The notes under the pieces were generated by a model that saw only the letters and a program-made list of their open reading frames with translations, searched no databases and had not been told where the DNA came from. The position numbers and the translations under genes are program-made. A DNA stretch of 35,811 nucleotides from a virus: positions 1-35,811 of the IMG/VR virus record IMGVR_UViG_3300021963_006639; one strand, given 5' to 3'. Below are positions 24,128 to 32,157 of the stretch, piece by piece (the first letter of the stretch is position 1; each line of letters starts with the position of its first letter).

Positions 24128-24974
24128 AGTATTAGGTAATTGGGACACTTCTGAAAATATTACTGAACGACTTTTAAAACAATTTAAAACACCTGAAATT
24201 GATTTAACCAATATTCAATTTGTTTATGATGACACATATGATATAATAGTATTTTTAAATCATATTTGTTCAGATATCAAAGAAGGTAAAAAATCATACG
24301 TATTTCCGCATGAACCAAGTTGGAATGGTTCTCACCAAAAACATTTTAATGATGGTACAATTGTTTTTGGATTTAAAAATGATTTATATATCGGTAATTG
24401 TATTGAAACATTAGCACATACTTTTTATGGTGGAAGAGGGCCGTGGATGGACCCACTATCGTTTTGGAACTACGAAAATCTAATCTCAACAAATTTTATT
24501 AAAACTAAAAACATTTCATCATCTGTAACTAAAACAGAATTGGATTATGGTGGAACATGTTTATATCCACAAAGAACTAAAATTGCCTCAATGATTGAAA
24601 ATTTAAAATTTGTTGATGTGTTTAATGGTGGTAATAGTAGTCCAAAAAGACATGACGCTTTAGTTGACTATAAATTTAATATATCAATAGAAAATGAATA
24701 TCAAGATAATTGGGTAAGTGAAAAATTTTATGACTGTATTTTAACAGATACAATACCAATTTATTTTGGATGTAAAAATATCAAAAACATTTATCCTGAA
24801 GATGGATATATTTTGATTGAAGATATTAATAATGTTGACCAAATAAATAAACTATTAGATTACATTGAAAAAAATGCTGATGAAATCTATCAACAAAAAA
24901 TTAACGGGTTAAAAAAAATCAAAGAAAAATACTTTAAAGAGTATAATTTATTGAAAAAAATAGTAGAATTATAA
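24114..24974 (+). CDS. GT10-like fucosyltransferase
   Basis: 286 aa. The C-terminal half carries the alpha-1,3-fucosyltransferase (GT10) donor-binding signature: 'YKFNISIENEYQDNWVSEKF' (residues 186-205, with E193-N194 and E203-K204) followed by 'DTIPIYFGCKNIKNIYPEDGYI'. The N-terminal half has 'DIIVFLNHIC' and 'SYVFPHEPSWNG', also usual for this family. Start ATG 24114 overlaps the FkbM stop; a TTG two codons earlier is less likely. GDP-fucose or a related GDP-sugar is the expected donor. No GDP-fucose synthesis genes are seen in the window, so the host must supply it. Confidence 0.88.
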   Translation: MKKIKVLGNWDTSENITERLLKQFKTPEIDLTNIQFVYDDTYDIIVFLNHICSDIKEGKKSYVFPHEPSWNGSHQKHFNDGTIVFGFKNDLYIGNCIETLAHTFYGGRGPWMDPLSFWNYENLISTNFIKTKNISSSVTKTELDYGGTCLYPQRTKIASMIENLKFVDVFNGGNSSPKRHDALVDYKFNISIENEYQDNWVSEKFYDCILTDTIPIYFGCKNIKNIYPEDGYILIEDINNVDQINKLLDYIEKNADEIYQQKINGLKKIKEKYFKEYNLLKKIVEL

Positions 24975-24975
24975 T

Positions 24976-25605
24976 ATGGAATACGAAGATAAAGTTTTTA
25001 AAAAATCAAGTTTAGAACATAATGACAGCATATCAACTTACAATGGTTGGGGTGCCCAACAAAACCCAAATGCGTTTGAGGTATTTTATCATTTTTTAAA
25101 TGAAATTAAACCATCAAGAATATTAGAAATTGGTACATCATTGGGTGGGTTTACATCGTTTTTAGATTACGCAGCAAAAAGATTAAATATACCTTGTCAC
25201 ATTTTATCTTATGACATTTACTACAAAGAATGGTATGATGATATGATTAAAGATGGTATTGATGTTAGAATTGAAAACGTATTTAATGATAATTATACCG
25301 AGGTAAAACAAGAGGTTATTGATTTTATTAATGAAGGTGGGGTTACATTAATACTTTGTGATGGTGGTAGTAAAATACACGAATTTAAACTATTATCTAA
25401 TTACATGAAAATTGGTGATTTTATTATGGCTCACGATTACTCAGAAGACAGTGAAACCTTTAAAAATAATGTGTACATGAAAATTTGGAATTGGCACGAA
25501 ATATCTGATAATGATATTCAAGAAGCATGTGATAAAAACAATCTCTTCACATATAATAAAGAAACCTTCAACAATATTGCATGGGTTTGTAAAATCAAAA
25601 AATAA
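24976..25605 (+). CDS. Class I SAM methyltransferase, CmcI/rhamnosyl-OMT-like
   Basis: 209 aa. 'SRILEIGTSLGGFTSFLDYAAKR' is SAM motif I, followed by 'LSYDIYYKEWYDD' and 'ITLILCDGGSKIHEF'-type spacing ('VTLILCDGGSKIHEFKLLSNYMKIGDFIMAHDY'). This arrangement is found in the CmcI / rhamnosyl O-methyltransferase group (PF04989-like), where the 'CDGG..H' and 'HDY' segments bind a divalent metal. The likely role is metal-dependent O-methylation of a sugar. It begins one base after the GT10 stop and ends two bases before the next gene. Confidence 0.8.
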   Translation: MEYEDKVFKKSSLEHNDSISTYNGWGAQQNPNAFEVFYHFLNEIKPSRILEIGTSLGGFTSFLDYAAKRLNIPCHILSYDIYYKEWYDDMIKDGIDVRIENVFNDNYTEVKQEVIDFINEGGVTLILCDGGSKIHEFKLLSNYMKIGDFIMAHDYSEDSETFKNNVYMKIWNWHEISDNDIQEACDKNNLFTYNKETFNNIAWVCKIKK

Positions 25606-25607
25606 TT

Positions 25608-27278
25608 ATGTCAATAACTTTAGTTACAGGACTTTGGAACATTAAGAGAGACCAGTTAAATCAAGGGTGGTCAAGGTCGTTTGACCACTACCTTCAAAAA
25701 TTAGAAGAATTATTGAAGGTTGAAACTAATCTTATTATTTTTGGTGAAGAAGAAATACGAGAGTTTGTTGAGAGTAGAAGAAATGGTAATAATACTCAGT
25801 TCATCGCTAGAGATACTGAATGGTTTAAAAATACTGTTCCATACGATAAAATACAAGAAATCAGAAATAATCCTGATTGGTATAATCAATCAGGATGGTT
25901 AAAGGAGTCCACTCAAGGTTCTTTAGAAATGTATAACCCATTGGTTATGTCTAAAGTATTTTTGTTAAATGACGCCAAAATAATGGATAAATTTAACTCA
26001 ACACATCTTTTTTGGATTGATGCTGGACTAACTAACACTGTTCATCTTGGTTATTTTACTCACGATAAAATACAAGATAAACTACCTAAATTATTTAACA
26101 AATTTGGTTTTATTGCATTTCCTTATGACACAAATTCTGAAATTCATGGATTTAGTTATCCTAAAATTAACGAATATGCTAAAAATGATGTTAAGTTAGT
26201 TTGTAGAGGTGGATTGTTTGGTGGTAGAAAAGATGCCATTGGTGATATAAATGGTTTGTATTACGATTTACTACACACAACCATTAATGATGGTTATATG
26301 GGTACCGAAGAATCTTTATTTAGTATTTTACTCTATAGACACCCTGATTTAATTGAATATGCTGAAATAGATTATAACGGTCTTATTAGTAAGTTTTGTG
26401 AGGATTTAAAAAATGATACTGTTGATGTTAAAACTAAATCACCCGTTAACAATAATTTAAAGTTAGAATTAACTAACACCGCATTATACGTTATTACATT
26501 TAATAGTCCAAAACAATTTGAGACTTTAATAACATCCATGATTGATTATGATACGGACTTTTTGGATAAACCTAAAAAGTTTTTATTGGATAACTCATCA
26601 GATTTGTCAACTACCGAGAAATACTTGGAACTTTGTAAAGAATATGGTTTTGAACATATTAAAAAAGATAATTTAGGTATCTGTGGGGGTAGACAATTTA
26701 TTGCCGAACATGCCGACGAAAACAATTTTGATTTTTATTTCTTCTTTGAGGATGATATGTTCTTTTATCCAAAGAAAGGTGAAGTTTGTAAAAACGGATT
26801 CAATAGAACTGTAAATAATTTGTATATTAATTCATTAGAGATTACTAAAAAAGAAGACATTGATTTCTTAAAGATGAATTACACTGAGTTTTATGGTGAT
26901 AACGGAACTCAATGGTCATGGTATAACGTACCTCAACATGTTAGAGAAGAATTTTGGCCAAACAAACCAAATTTACCTGTGATGGGATTAGACCCAAATG
27001 CACCAAGAACTAATTTTAAAAAAATACTTTCGTATAAAAATATACCGTATGCTTTGGGTGATGTTTATTATTGTAATTGGCCACAAGTGGTTACAAAATA
27101 TGGTAATAAAAAAATGTTTTTAGAAACAAAATGGGCAAGACCCTTTGAACAAACTTGGATGAGTTTTATTTATCAGGAAACTAAAAAAGGTAACATAAAC
27201 CCAGGATTGTTGTTATTAACACCAACCGAACATGACCGATTTGATTTTTACGACGGTTCTTTAAGAAAAGAATCATAA
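25608..27278 (+). CDS. HtrL/YibB-like transferase fused to GT2-like domain
   Basis: 556 aa with two transferase-like halves. Residues 1-280 match the HtrL/YibB (WlaTC-like) family: 'ITLVTGLWNIKRDQLNQGWSRSFDHYLQKLEELL', 'NLIIFGEEEIREFV', 'PLVMSKVFLLNDA', 'HLFWIDAGLTNTV', 'CRGGLFGGRKDAI', 'GTEESLFSILLYRHPDL'. Residues 290-540 are a GT-A/GT2-like domain: 'ALYVITFNSPKQFETLI', 'FLLDNSSD', 'NLGICGGRQF', and metal motif 'FYFFFEDDMFF' at about residue 380. HtrL/YibB proteins occur in LPS and capsule clusters. The fusion should deliver two sugars. It ends the second glycan block. Confidence 0.83.
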   Translation: MSITLVTGLWNIKRDQLNQGWSRSFDHYLQKLEELLKVETNLIIFGEEEIREFVESRRNGNNTQFIARDTEWFKNTVPYDKIQEIRNNPDWYNQSGWLKESTQGSLEMYNPLVMSKVFLLNDAKIMDKFNSTHLFWIDAGLTNTVHLGYFTHDKIQDKLPKLFNKFGFIAFPYDTNSEIHGFSYPKINEYAKNDVKLVCRGGLFGGRKDAIGDINGLYYDLLHTTINDGYMGTEESLFSILLYRHPDLIEYAEIDYNGLISKFCEDLKNDTVDVKTKSPVNNNLKLELTNTALYVITFNSPKQFETLITSMIDYDTDFLDKPKKFLLDNSSDLSTTEKYLELCKEYGFEHIKKDNLGICGGRQFIAEHADENNFDFYFFFEDDMFFYPKKGEVCKNGFNRTVNNLYINSLEITKKEDIDFLKMNYTEFYGDNGTQWSWYNVPQHVREEFWPNKPNLPVMGLDPNAPRTNFKKILSYKNIPYALGDVYYCNWPQVVTKYGNKKMFLETKWARPFEQTWMSFIYQETKKGNINPGLLLLTPTEHDRFDFYDGSLRKES

Positions 27279-27294
27279 AAAACAAACTTTTGAT

Positions 27295-27302
27295 TATTTA
27301 TA
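27295..27302 (+). promoter_or_regulatory. TATTTATA element before the large fibre gene
   Basis: TATTTATA lies 7 bases before the ATG at 27310 and 16 bases after the stop of the transferase fusion. It is a candidate late promoter for the fibre cluster. Confidence 0.5.
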
Positions 27303-27309
27303 ATGTAAT

Positions 27310-30102
27310 ATGGCACTAGTTAATAGGTATTTTTATCAATGTTGTAACCCTTTGGGGTCTGGTGCTCCAATTTATAGAACATTTGAAATTGATACCGCAG
27401 GTACTTGGGTAGCAAACGTAAGTACTGTAATTTATACTGGTGATGGCAGTTGTTATTACTATACCACCACTAGTTCTTTAGACCCTTCAGAACAATCATT
27501 TTCAAGTGAACAATATAGCACTTGTCCAGTATGTGATGCCGCAAATCCAAATGGATGCTATTATACTTTTTCAGCTTGTTGTGATGGTAGTACCTTTAGT
27601 ATTAGAAGAGGTGATTTTGCTTTTGAAAATACATATGGACCATTAACCGTTGGTGAAATATGGAGATTTTCTGTGGCTACAGCCACAACGAGCCCTCAAA
27701 CATTTGCTTTCGTTGGATGTGCATCCTATATTACGGGAGTGACTGGCTCAACAATTTACGTTCAGACAGGTCAAACAACAGTAAGTGTTACTACACCTGG
27801 TTCTTGGTCCAATTGTAATGATTGTTTAACAGCTTATCCTTGTTGTGTTTCAGGTACTGTTGATAATATACTTTGTTCATATACTGATTGTTGTGGTACT
27901 TTTGTAAGTGGCGGTAGTATTAATGATGTTGTATGTTTTAATCCTAATTTACCACATAGGGGGTTAGTTACATCATATACCGACGCTTGTTCACAAGTTT
28001 GTCCAACACCTACACCTACGCCTACAAATACCGTAACACCAACTAATACCGTAACACCAACAGTGACTCCGACAAAAACAGTCACACCAACAGTAACACC
28101 AACAGTAACACCAACCAATACGGTTACACCGACCAATACTGTTACTCCTACCAATACTGTTACTCCAACCAATACTGTTACGCCAACTATAACACCAACT
28201 AATACGGTTACACCAACTTTAACACCTTCCAATACTCCAACTCCTTCAGTAACAGCTGGTCCTACTGATTATCAATTCAGGGCTTGTTGTTCACCGAATG
28301 AAATTTTTGTTGTTGATGATTATGTTGGAACTATAAATGTTGGTGAGGTATATTATATCACAGGAAGTGGTTTTACAGGTTGTGCCGAAGTAATACCAAT
28401 GACAGGTTTTGGTGAAAAATATGTTATCGTTGGTTTAACAGGTCCATATGATAATTGTTCGGTTTGTACTGACGACTATAGTTGTTGTGGACCGGGAAGT
28501 AACTGTATTGAGTATCAAATTAATAATACTGAGGAGTTTCCTGCAACTGTAACATATGTAGATTGTAATGGTGATAATCAGAATTTAATTGTACCTGAAC
28601 TTAGTGAATTAAATATATGCGCATGTGAATATAGTGTGATTGTACCTGATGGTGTGTTCGTTACTGTAATTGGTGACTGTAATCAAATAACACCAACACC
28701 TGAACCAACACCAACACAAACACCAACGCCAAGTCCAACACCGGTGTATGGACTATGTAATACTGAATTTTGTTTATATACAAATTTCTCAGGTACATCA
28801 ATGTATGATGGAAATTATACATCAGGTGGAACTTACAATGGAAGACCATATTGGACAGGCTCCACATCAGGTACTGTTTTTTACGATGGAACTAAATGGT
28901 GTTTGGGAGCAACATTAGGTGGTACTTGTATTTTAGCGGGTAAATCACCTTGTTTTTCAAATTGCCCTGATTTGGATAATTTATTTTGGTCAGAAGGACC
29001 TTGTCCAACACCTACGCCAACACCAACAACAAATGTATGTTTGAATGTAAATTTCAACGCATTTTTTGATTGTGATTACGAACCTGAACCAACTGTTACA
29101 TGTTTAACTCCAACACCAACAATTAGTGTAACACCAAGCCCAAATCCTTGTGCATTTGTTGATGCTGACATTACTGTAGAAGATACAACTCCAACTCCAA
29201 CACCTACGCCAACTGTAACACCAACACCAAGTTTACAAAGAAATGTCAACATATCAGGTTCAACAACCTATACAATTAATGACACTGAATTTGAATGTGT
29301 ATTTGTTCGTAAGATTCAAGATTGTTCTGATAATGAAATTTATTATGTGAATCAGTCAATGAGAACTTCAGGTGAAACAATTATAAATACAGGTCAAACA
29401 TTTAGTGCTGAAGTATCAGGAACAACTAAATGTTATACTTATTTGGATGTTGTATATGACCAAAGTCCAACATTAACACTTAATACAATTATTGCGTCGT
29501 ATGTGAGTTGTGTAAGTTGTCAAAATAGTTTAACACCAACACCTACTCCAACTAAGACTGTAACACCAACGGTAACACCAACTAATACGGTAACACCAAC
29601 TAATACGGTAACACCAACGGTAACACCAACAAATAGTGTAACACCAACGGTAACACCAACGGTAACTAAAACCGCAACACCTACAAGAACACCAAACTTA
29701 TCACCGTCAAAGACACCTACACAAACTAAGACACCTACACAAACACCAACACCAACTGTCACAGTAACTCCATCGGTTACTATGACTAAGACACCAACTA
29801 GAACACCTACATCTACTCCAACCAACACACCTACCTTAACTAAAACTCCAACTCCTACACCAACTAAGACACCTACACAAACACCAAGTAACACACCTAA
29901 ACCCGCTAAATATATAGTAGAAAGTTGTACATCAGGTATTCAAGTTGCAGTTTCCAATAATGGTTTACTGAATGTAAGTATTGGTGATTTTGTAAAATTA
30001 AGTGGAACAGGATATTCAGGATGTTGGGAAGTTATCGGAGGTGTATTGGGTGGAACCGCTACATCAATAATCTCAGTACATACTAGTTGTGCTTGTACAT
30101 AA
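27310..30102 (+). CDS. Modular cysteine-rich, Thr-Pro-rich fibre/adhesin-like protein
   Basis: 930 aa built of small cysteine-rich modules joined by Thr-Pro linkers. Type A modules ('CC...', 'GE(I/V)[15 protein letters not shown]', 'GPYDNCSVC') occur near residues 6-75, 80-175, 320-395, 650-740 and 866-930. A 'CIEYQINN...TYVDCNG...CACEY' module lies near 397-458 and a '[11 protein letters not shown]...GRPYWTG' module near 481-565. Mucin- or extensin-like linkers of [10 protein letters not shown] lie near 234-317, 460-478, 567-575, 603-640 and 740-865. No signal peptide, so it should be a virion part, not a secreted protein. I infer a fibre or capsid decoration. The Pro/Thr linkers are prime candidate targets for the oxygenases and transferases upstream. 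Confidence 0.82.
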   Translation: MALVNRYFYQCCNPLGSGAPIYRTFEIDTAGTWVANVSTVIYTGDGSCYYYTTTSSLDPSEQSFSSEQYSTCPVCDAANPNGCYYTFSACCDGSTFSIRRGDFAFENTYGPLTVGEIWRFSVATATTSPQTFAFVGCASYITGVTGSTIYVQTGQTTVSVTTPGSWSNCNDCLTAYPCCVSGTVDNILCSYTDCCGTFVSGGSINDVVCFNPNLPHRGLVTSYTDACSQVCPTPTPTPTNTVTPTNTVTPTVTPTKTVTPTVTPTVTPTNTVTPTNTVTPTNTVTPTNTVTPTITPTNTVTPTLTPSNTPTPSVTAGPTDYQFRACCSPNEIFVVDDYVGTINVGEVYYITGSGFTGCAEVIPMTGFGEKYVIVGLTGPYDNCSVCTDDYSCCGPGSNCIEYQINNTEEFPATVTYVDCNGDNQNLIVPELSELNICACEYSVIVPDGVFVTVIGDCNQITPTPEPTPTQTPTPSPTPVYGLCNTEFCLYTNFSGTSMYDGNYTSGGTYNGRPYWTGSTSGTVFYDGTKWCLGATLGGTCILAGKSPCFSNCPDLDNLFWSEGPCPTPTPTPTTNVCLNVNFNAFFDCDYEPEPTVTCLTPTPTISVTPSPNPCAFVDADITVEDTTPTPTPTPTVTPTPSLQRNVNISGSTTYTINDTEFECVFVRKIQDCSDNEIYYVNQSMRTSGETIINTGQTFSAEVSGTTKCYTYLDVVYDQSPTLTLNTIIASYVSCVSCQNSLTPTPTPTKTVTPTVTPTNTVTPTNTVTPTVTPTNSVTPTVTPTVTKTATPTRTPNLSPSKTPTQTKTPTQTPTPTVTVTPSVTMTKTPTRTPTSTPTNTPTLTKTPTPTPTKTPTQTPSNTPKPAKYIVESCTSGIQVAVSNNGLLNVSIGDFVKLSGTGYSGCWEVIGGVLGGTATSIISVHTSCACT
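28003..28250 (+). repeat. Thr-Pro-coding minisatellite 1
   Basis: Repeats of 6, 12 and 18 bases (acaccaaca-, accaataccgtt- type) encode [20 protein letters not shown]. Synonymous third-base differences (acg, act, aca) are spread through the copies, so the protein pattern is held by selection rather than only by recent copying. Confidence 0.85.
29527..29900 (+). repeat. Thr-Pro-coding minisatellite 2
   Basis: About 370 bases of the same kind (acaccaacggta-, acacctacacaa- units) encode [11 protein letters not shown] and [10 protein letters not shown] segments. The first half is more uniform at the DNA level than the second and than minisatellite 1. Confidence 0.85.
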
Positions 30103-30112
30103 TTAAATAAAA

Positions 30113-30328
30113 ATGGGAAGACAAATAACAATAAATTCAATCAACGCAGCTCAAGGGTATAATGTTTATATCTGTGATACCACATTGGTTACTTGTGTGT
30201 ATTTGGCAACGATTAACGACTCTGATTTACCATATAGCATTGAGGTTCCATCACCGTATGATACGATGACTGCCTTTAGTGTTAAAATTGTTGATACCAA
30301 TAACTGTGAAATAATTAAAACATTCTAA
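30113..30328 (+). CDS. Small fibre-cluster protein, 71 aa
   Basis: A beta-rich 71-residue protein ('QITINSINAAQGYNVYICD', 'YSIEVPSPYDTMTAFSVKIVDTNNCEI') with three cysteines. The 'VPSPYD' string also occurs in the next, larger gene, hinting at a shared module. It starts ten bases after the previous stop in an A-rich leader and overlaps the next ATG (TAATG). Probably a small virion or fibre-tip part; no family recognised. Confidence 0.65.
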   Translation: MGRQITINSINAAQGYNVYICDTTLVTCVYLATINDSDLPYSIEVPSPYDTMTAFSVKIVDTNNCEIIKTF

Positions 30329-32121
30329 TGTCAACTATAATATATAACGACTGTGGTGTAACAACAATTTTACCTTTGGGTGTAAATTGTTATTCGGTAA
30401 ATGCCTCAACACCTGATAGTAATGATGGTAGAATTTATTTAACAATTACGGGCGGTTCATCACCGTATTCAATTACGTGGAGCAATGGTTTAAAAGACCA
30501 AAATATTAAGAATTTAATACCTGGTGAATATACCGCAACTACGGTAGATTACTATGGTGATTATACAGCAACTACGGTATGTACTGTTGAATCAACACAA
30601 TTTTATGTTGATTTATTTGCCGATTGTGCCAATGAGTACAACTTATATCTTACAGGACTAACAACAACTTTTGTTGAGGGTGGAATATATAAATTTACAA
30701 CATCTGATTCTACTTTAGATTTGGGTTGTTTTACTTATTCAGGTAAGACATTGAATGGTAATAATTTCTTATCAACAGCTGTTTTGACTGAGGGACCATT
30801 TGATACTTGTGATGAGTGTGACCCACCACCAGTACCACTACCTGATTATCCTACTGAACTTTGTTTATATACTAACAGTACACCATTCGAAGCCTATCCG
30901 TTTACGTTTTATAATTTTGTTAATGACAGACCGGCCTATACTGGAACATCATCTTCAAGTTCCGCATTTACAATTTCTTGGGTTACAGCGACAACATTTA
31001 CCAATTGGTTGGTATTAGGTAGAGTAGGTAATACTTTAAAAAATCCTTCAGATACCTTTGACCCAACAGGTGGATGGATTGAAGAGGGAACATTAAATAC
31101 ATGGACGGCAATATCAGGAGCATGTCCATCATCACCTGTATTAAGTTTTGATTTAACAACGACTAATGAATCTTGTGAGGGTTTATGTAATGGAAGTGTA
31201 ACAATTAAAGCCAATGGAGGTTCAGGTGGATACCAATATAAATTACTTAACAGTACTTACCAACCATCACCAACGTTTAATAACTTATGTCCACAAAACA
31301 ATACTCAATTCTTTGTTAAGGATAGTAGTGGAACTGAAGTACAAGGGACATTTACAATTTTACCCGGAACCAAAAAGGTTACATATACATTATCATTGGA
31401 GGCCAAATCATATTTTACAAAACAAGATTATGGCAATCAAACAATTAAAAATTTAGATTATCTTATTAAAGTTAGTCCTGAATTACCTGACGGTGTTACA
31501 ATTAACATTCCTTTATATGTTTCAGTTAATGATTCAATGTCACAACCGGGAAGTGCAACAACAGTATACACACCTGTATTATATTCAGGTACATCAACTG
31601 TATCACCAACATCAAATTCATTAACATCAACTCAGGTAATTGTACCTAGTCCATACGATTATAATTATCCGTATCCAACCATATTAAAAACTCATAGTGT
31701 TCAATATCCTACAATTACATTAAAGAAAGGTTTAACAGTATCGGGTACTGTTACATCAACAATAACTAAAATAAGTAATGGCACATCAACATGTACATGT
31801 AGTTCATATTTTATTGAAAATCCTGGACTTAACACTTTAACATATAACTGGGTTAACTGTACAGGTGGTACTGAAAACAATTATAATTTATTTGGTGGAC
31901 AATCAGTTAGTGTTTGTGCTTGTAGTGTCTCAAAACCATCAGGTAGTCAATTAATAATTACAAGTGGTGCTGGCTCATTAAATTGTGGAGCTGCGATTGT
32001 GGATGCAAATGAAAAAATTAATGTTGGATTTAACGGACCATCAATTAGTGATAACTGTACATTATTTAAAGTTTTAACCCCACAAACTGAACAATTAATA
32101 AACACATTGTATCAACAATAA
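30328..32121 (+). CDS. Modular fibre/adhesin-like protein with SprB-type repeats
   Basis: 597 aa. Residues about 17-90 ('NASTPDSNDGRIYLTITGGSSPYSITWSNGLKDQNIKNLIPGEYT' region) and 275-345 ('NESCEGLCNGSVTIKANGGSGGYQYKLL') follow the SprB repeat pattern known from Bacteroidota gliding adhesins. Between them lie a type A cysteine module (about 90-165) and a 'LCLYTNSTPFEAY...RPAYTG' module (about 170-270), and near 490-560 a 'CTCSSYFIEN...NCTGG...CACSV' module; all three types also occur in the 930-aa protein. No signal peptide. It probably forms a fibre or decoration together with the upstream proteins. The name of the virion part cannot be given. Confidence 0.8.
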   Translation: MSTIIYNDCGVTTILPLGVNCYSVNASTPDSNDGRIYLTITGGSSPYSITWSNGLKDQNIKNLIPGEYTATTVDYYGDYTATTVCTVESTQFYVDLFADCANEYNLYLTGLTTTFVEGGIYKFTTSDSTLDLGCFTYSGKTLNGNNFLSTAVLTEGPFDTCDECDPPPVPLPDYPTELCLYTNSTPFEAYPFTFYNFVNDRPAYTGTSSSSSAFTISWVTATTFTNWLVLGRVGNTLKNPSDTFDPTGGWIEEGTLNTWTAISGACPSSPVLSFDLTTTNESCEGLCNGSVTIKANGGSGGYQYKLLNSTYQPSPTFNNLCPQNNTQFFVKDSSGTEVQGTFTILPGTKKVTYTLSLEAKSYFTKQDYGNQTIKNLDYLIKVSPELPDGVTINIPLYVSVNDSMSQPGSATTVYTPVLYSGTSTVSPTSNSLTSTQVIVPSPYDYNYPYPTILKTHSVQYPTITLKKGLTVSGTVTSTITKISNGTSTCTCSSYFIENPGLNTLTYNWVNCTGGTENNYNLFGGQSVSVCACSVSKPSGSQLIITSGAGSLNCGAAIVDANEKINVGFNGPSISDNCTLFKVLTPQTEQLINTLYQQ

Positions 32122-32145
32122 TACGGTCAATAAATCAAATAACAA

Positions 32146-32153
32146 TATTTATA
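32146..32153 (+). promoter_or_regulatory. TATTTATA element before the 734-aa virion gene
   Basis: TATTTATA ends 4 bases before the ATG at 32158, in the 36-base gap after the fibre gene. Confidence 0.5.
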
Positions 32154-32157
32154 TAAA

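Noticed and set aside
1869-27278. A bacterial O-antigen or capsule cluster
   Set aside because: The island is framed by phage fibre genes and lacks export, polymerase and lipid-carrier genes, although a cluster of this type may be the source of single genes.
27834-28232. Open minus-strand frame rich in Val-Gly-Val-Thr
   Set aside because: It is the antisense reading of the Thr-Pro minisatellite; the repeat keeps the opposite frame open. Same for 29520-29894.
28003-28250. CRISPR or origin-type iterons
   Set aside because: The repeats vary at synonymous sites and encode TP linkers in a long open frame.
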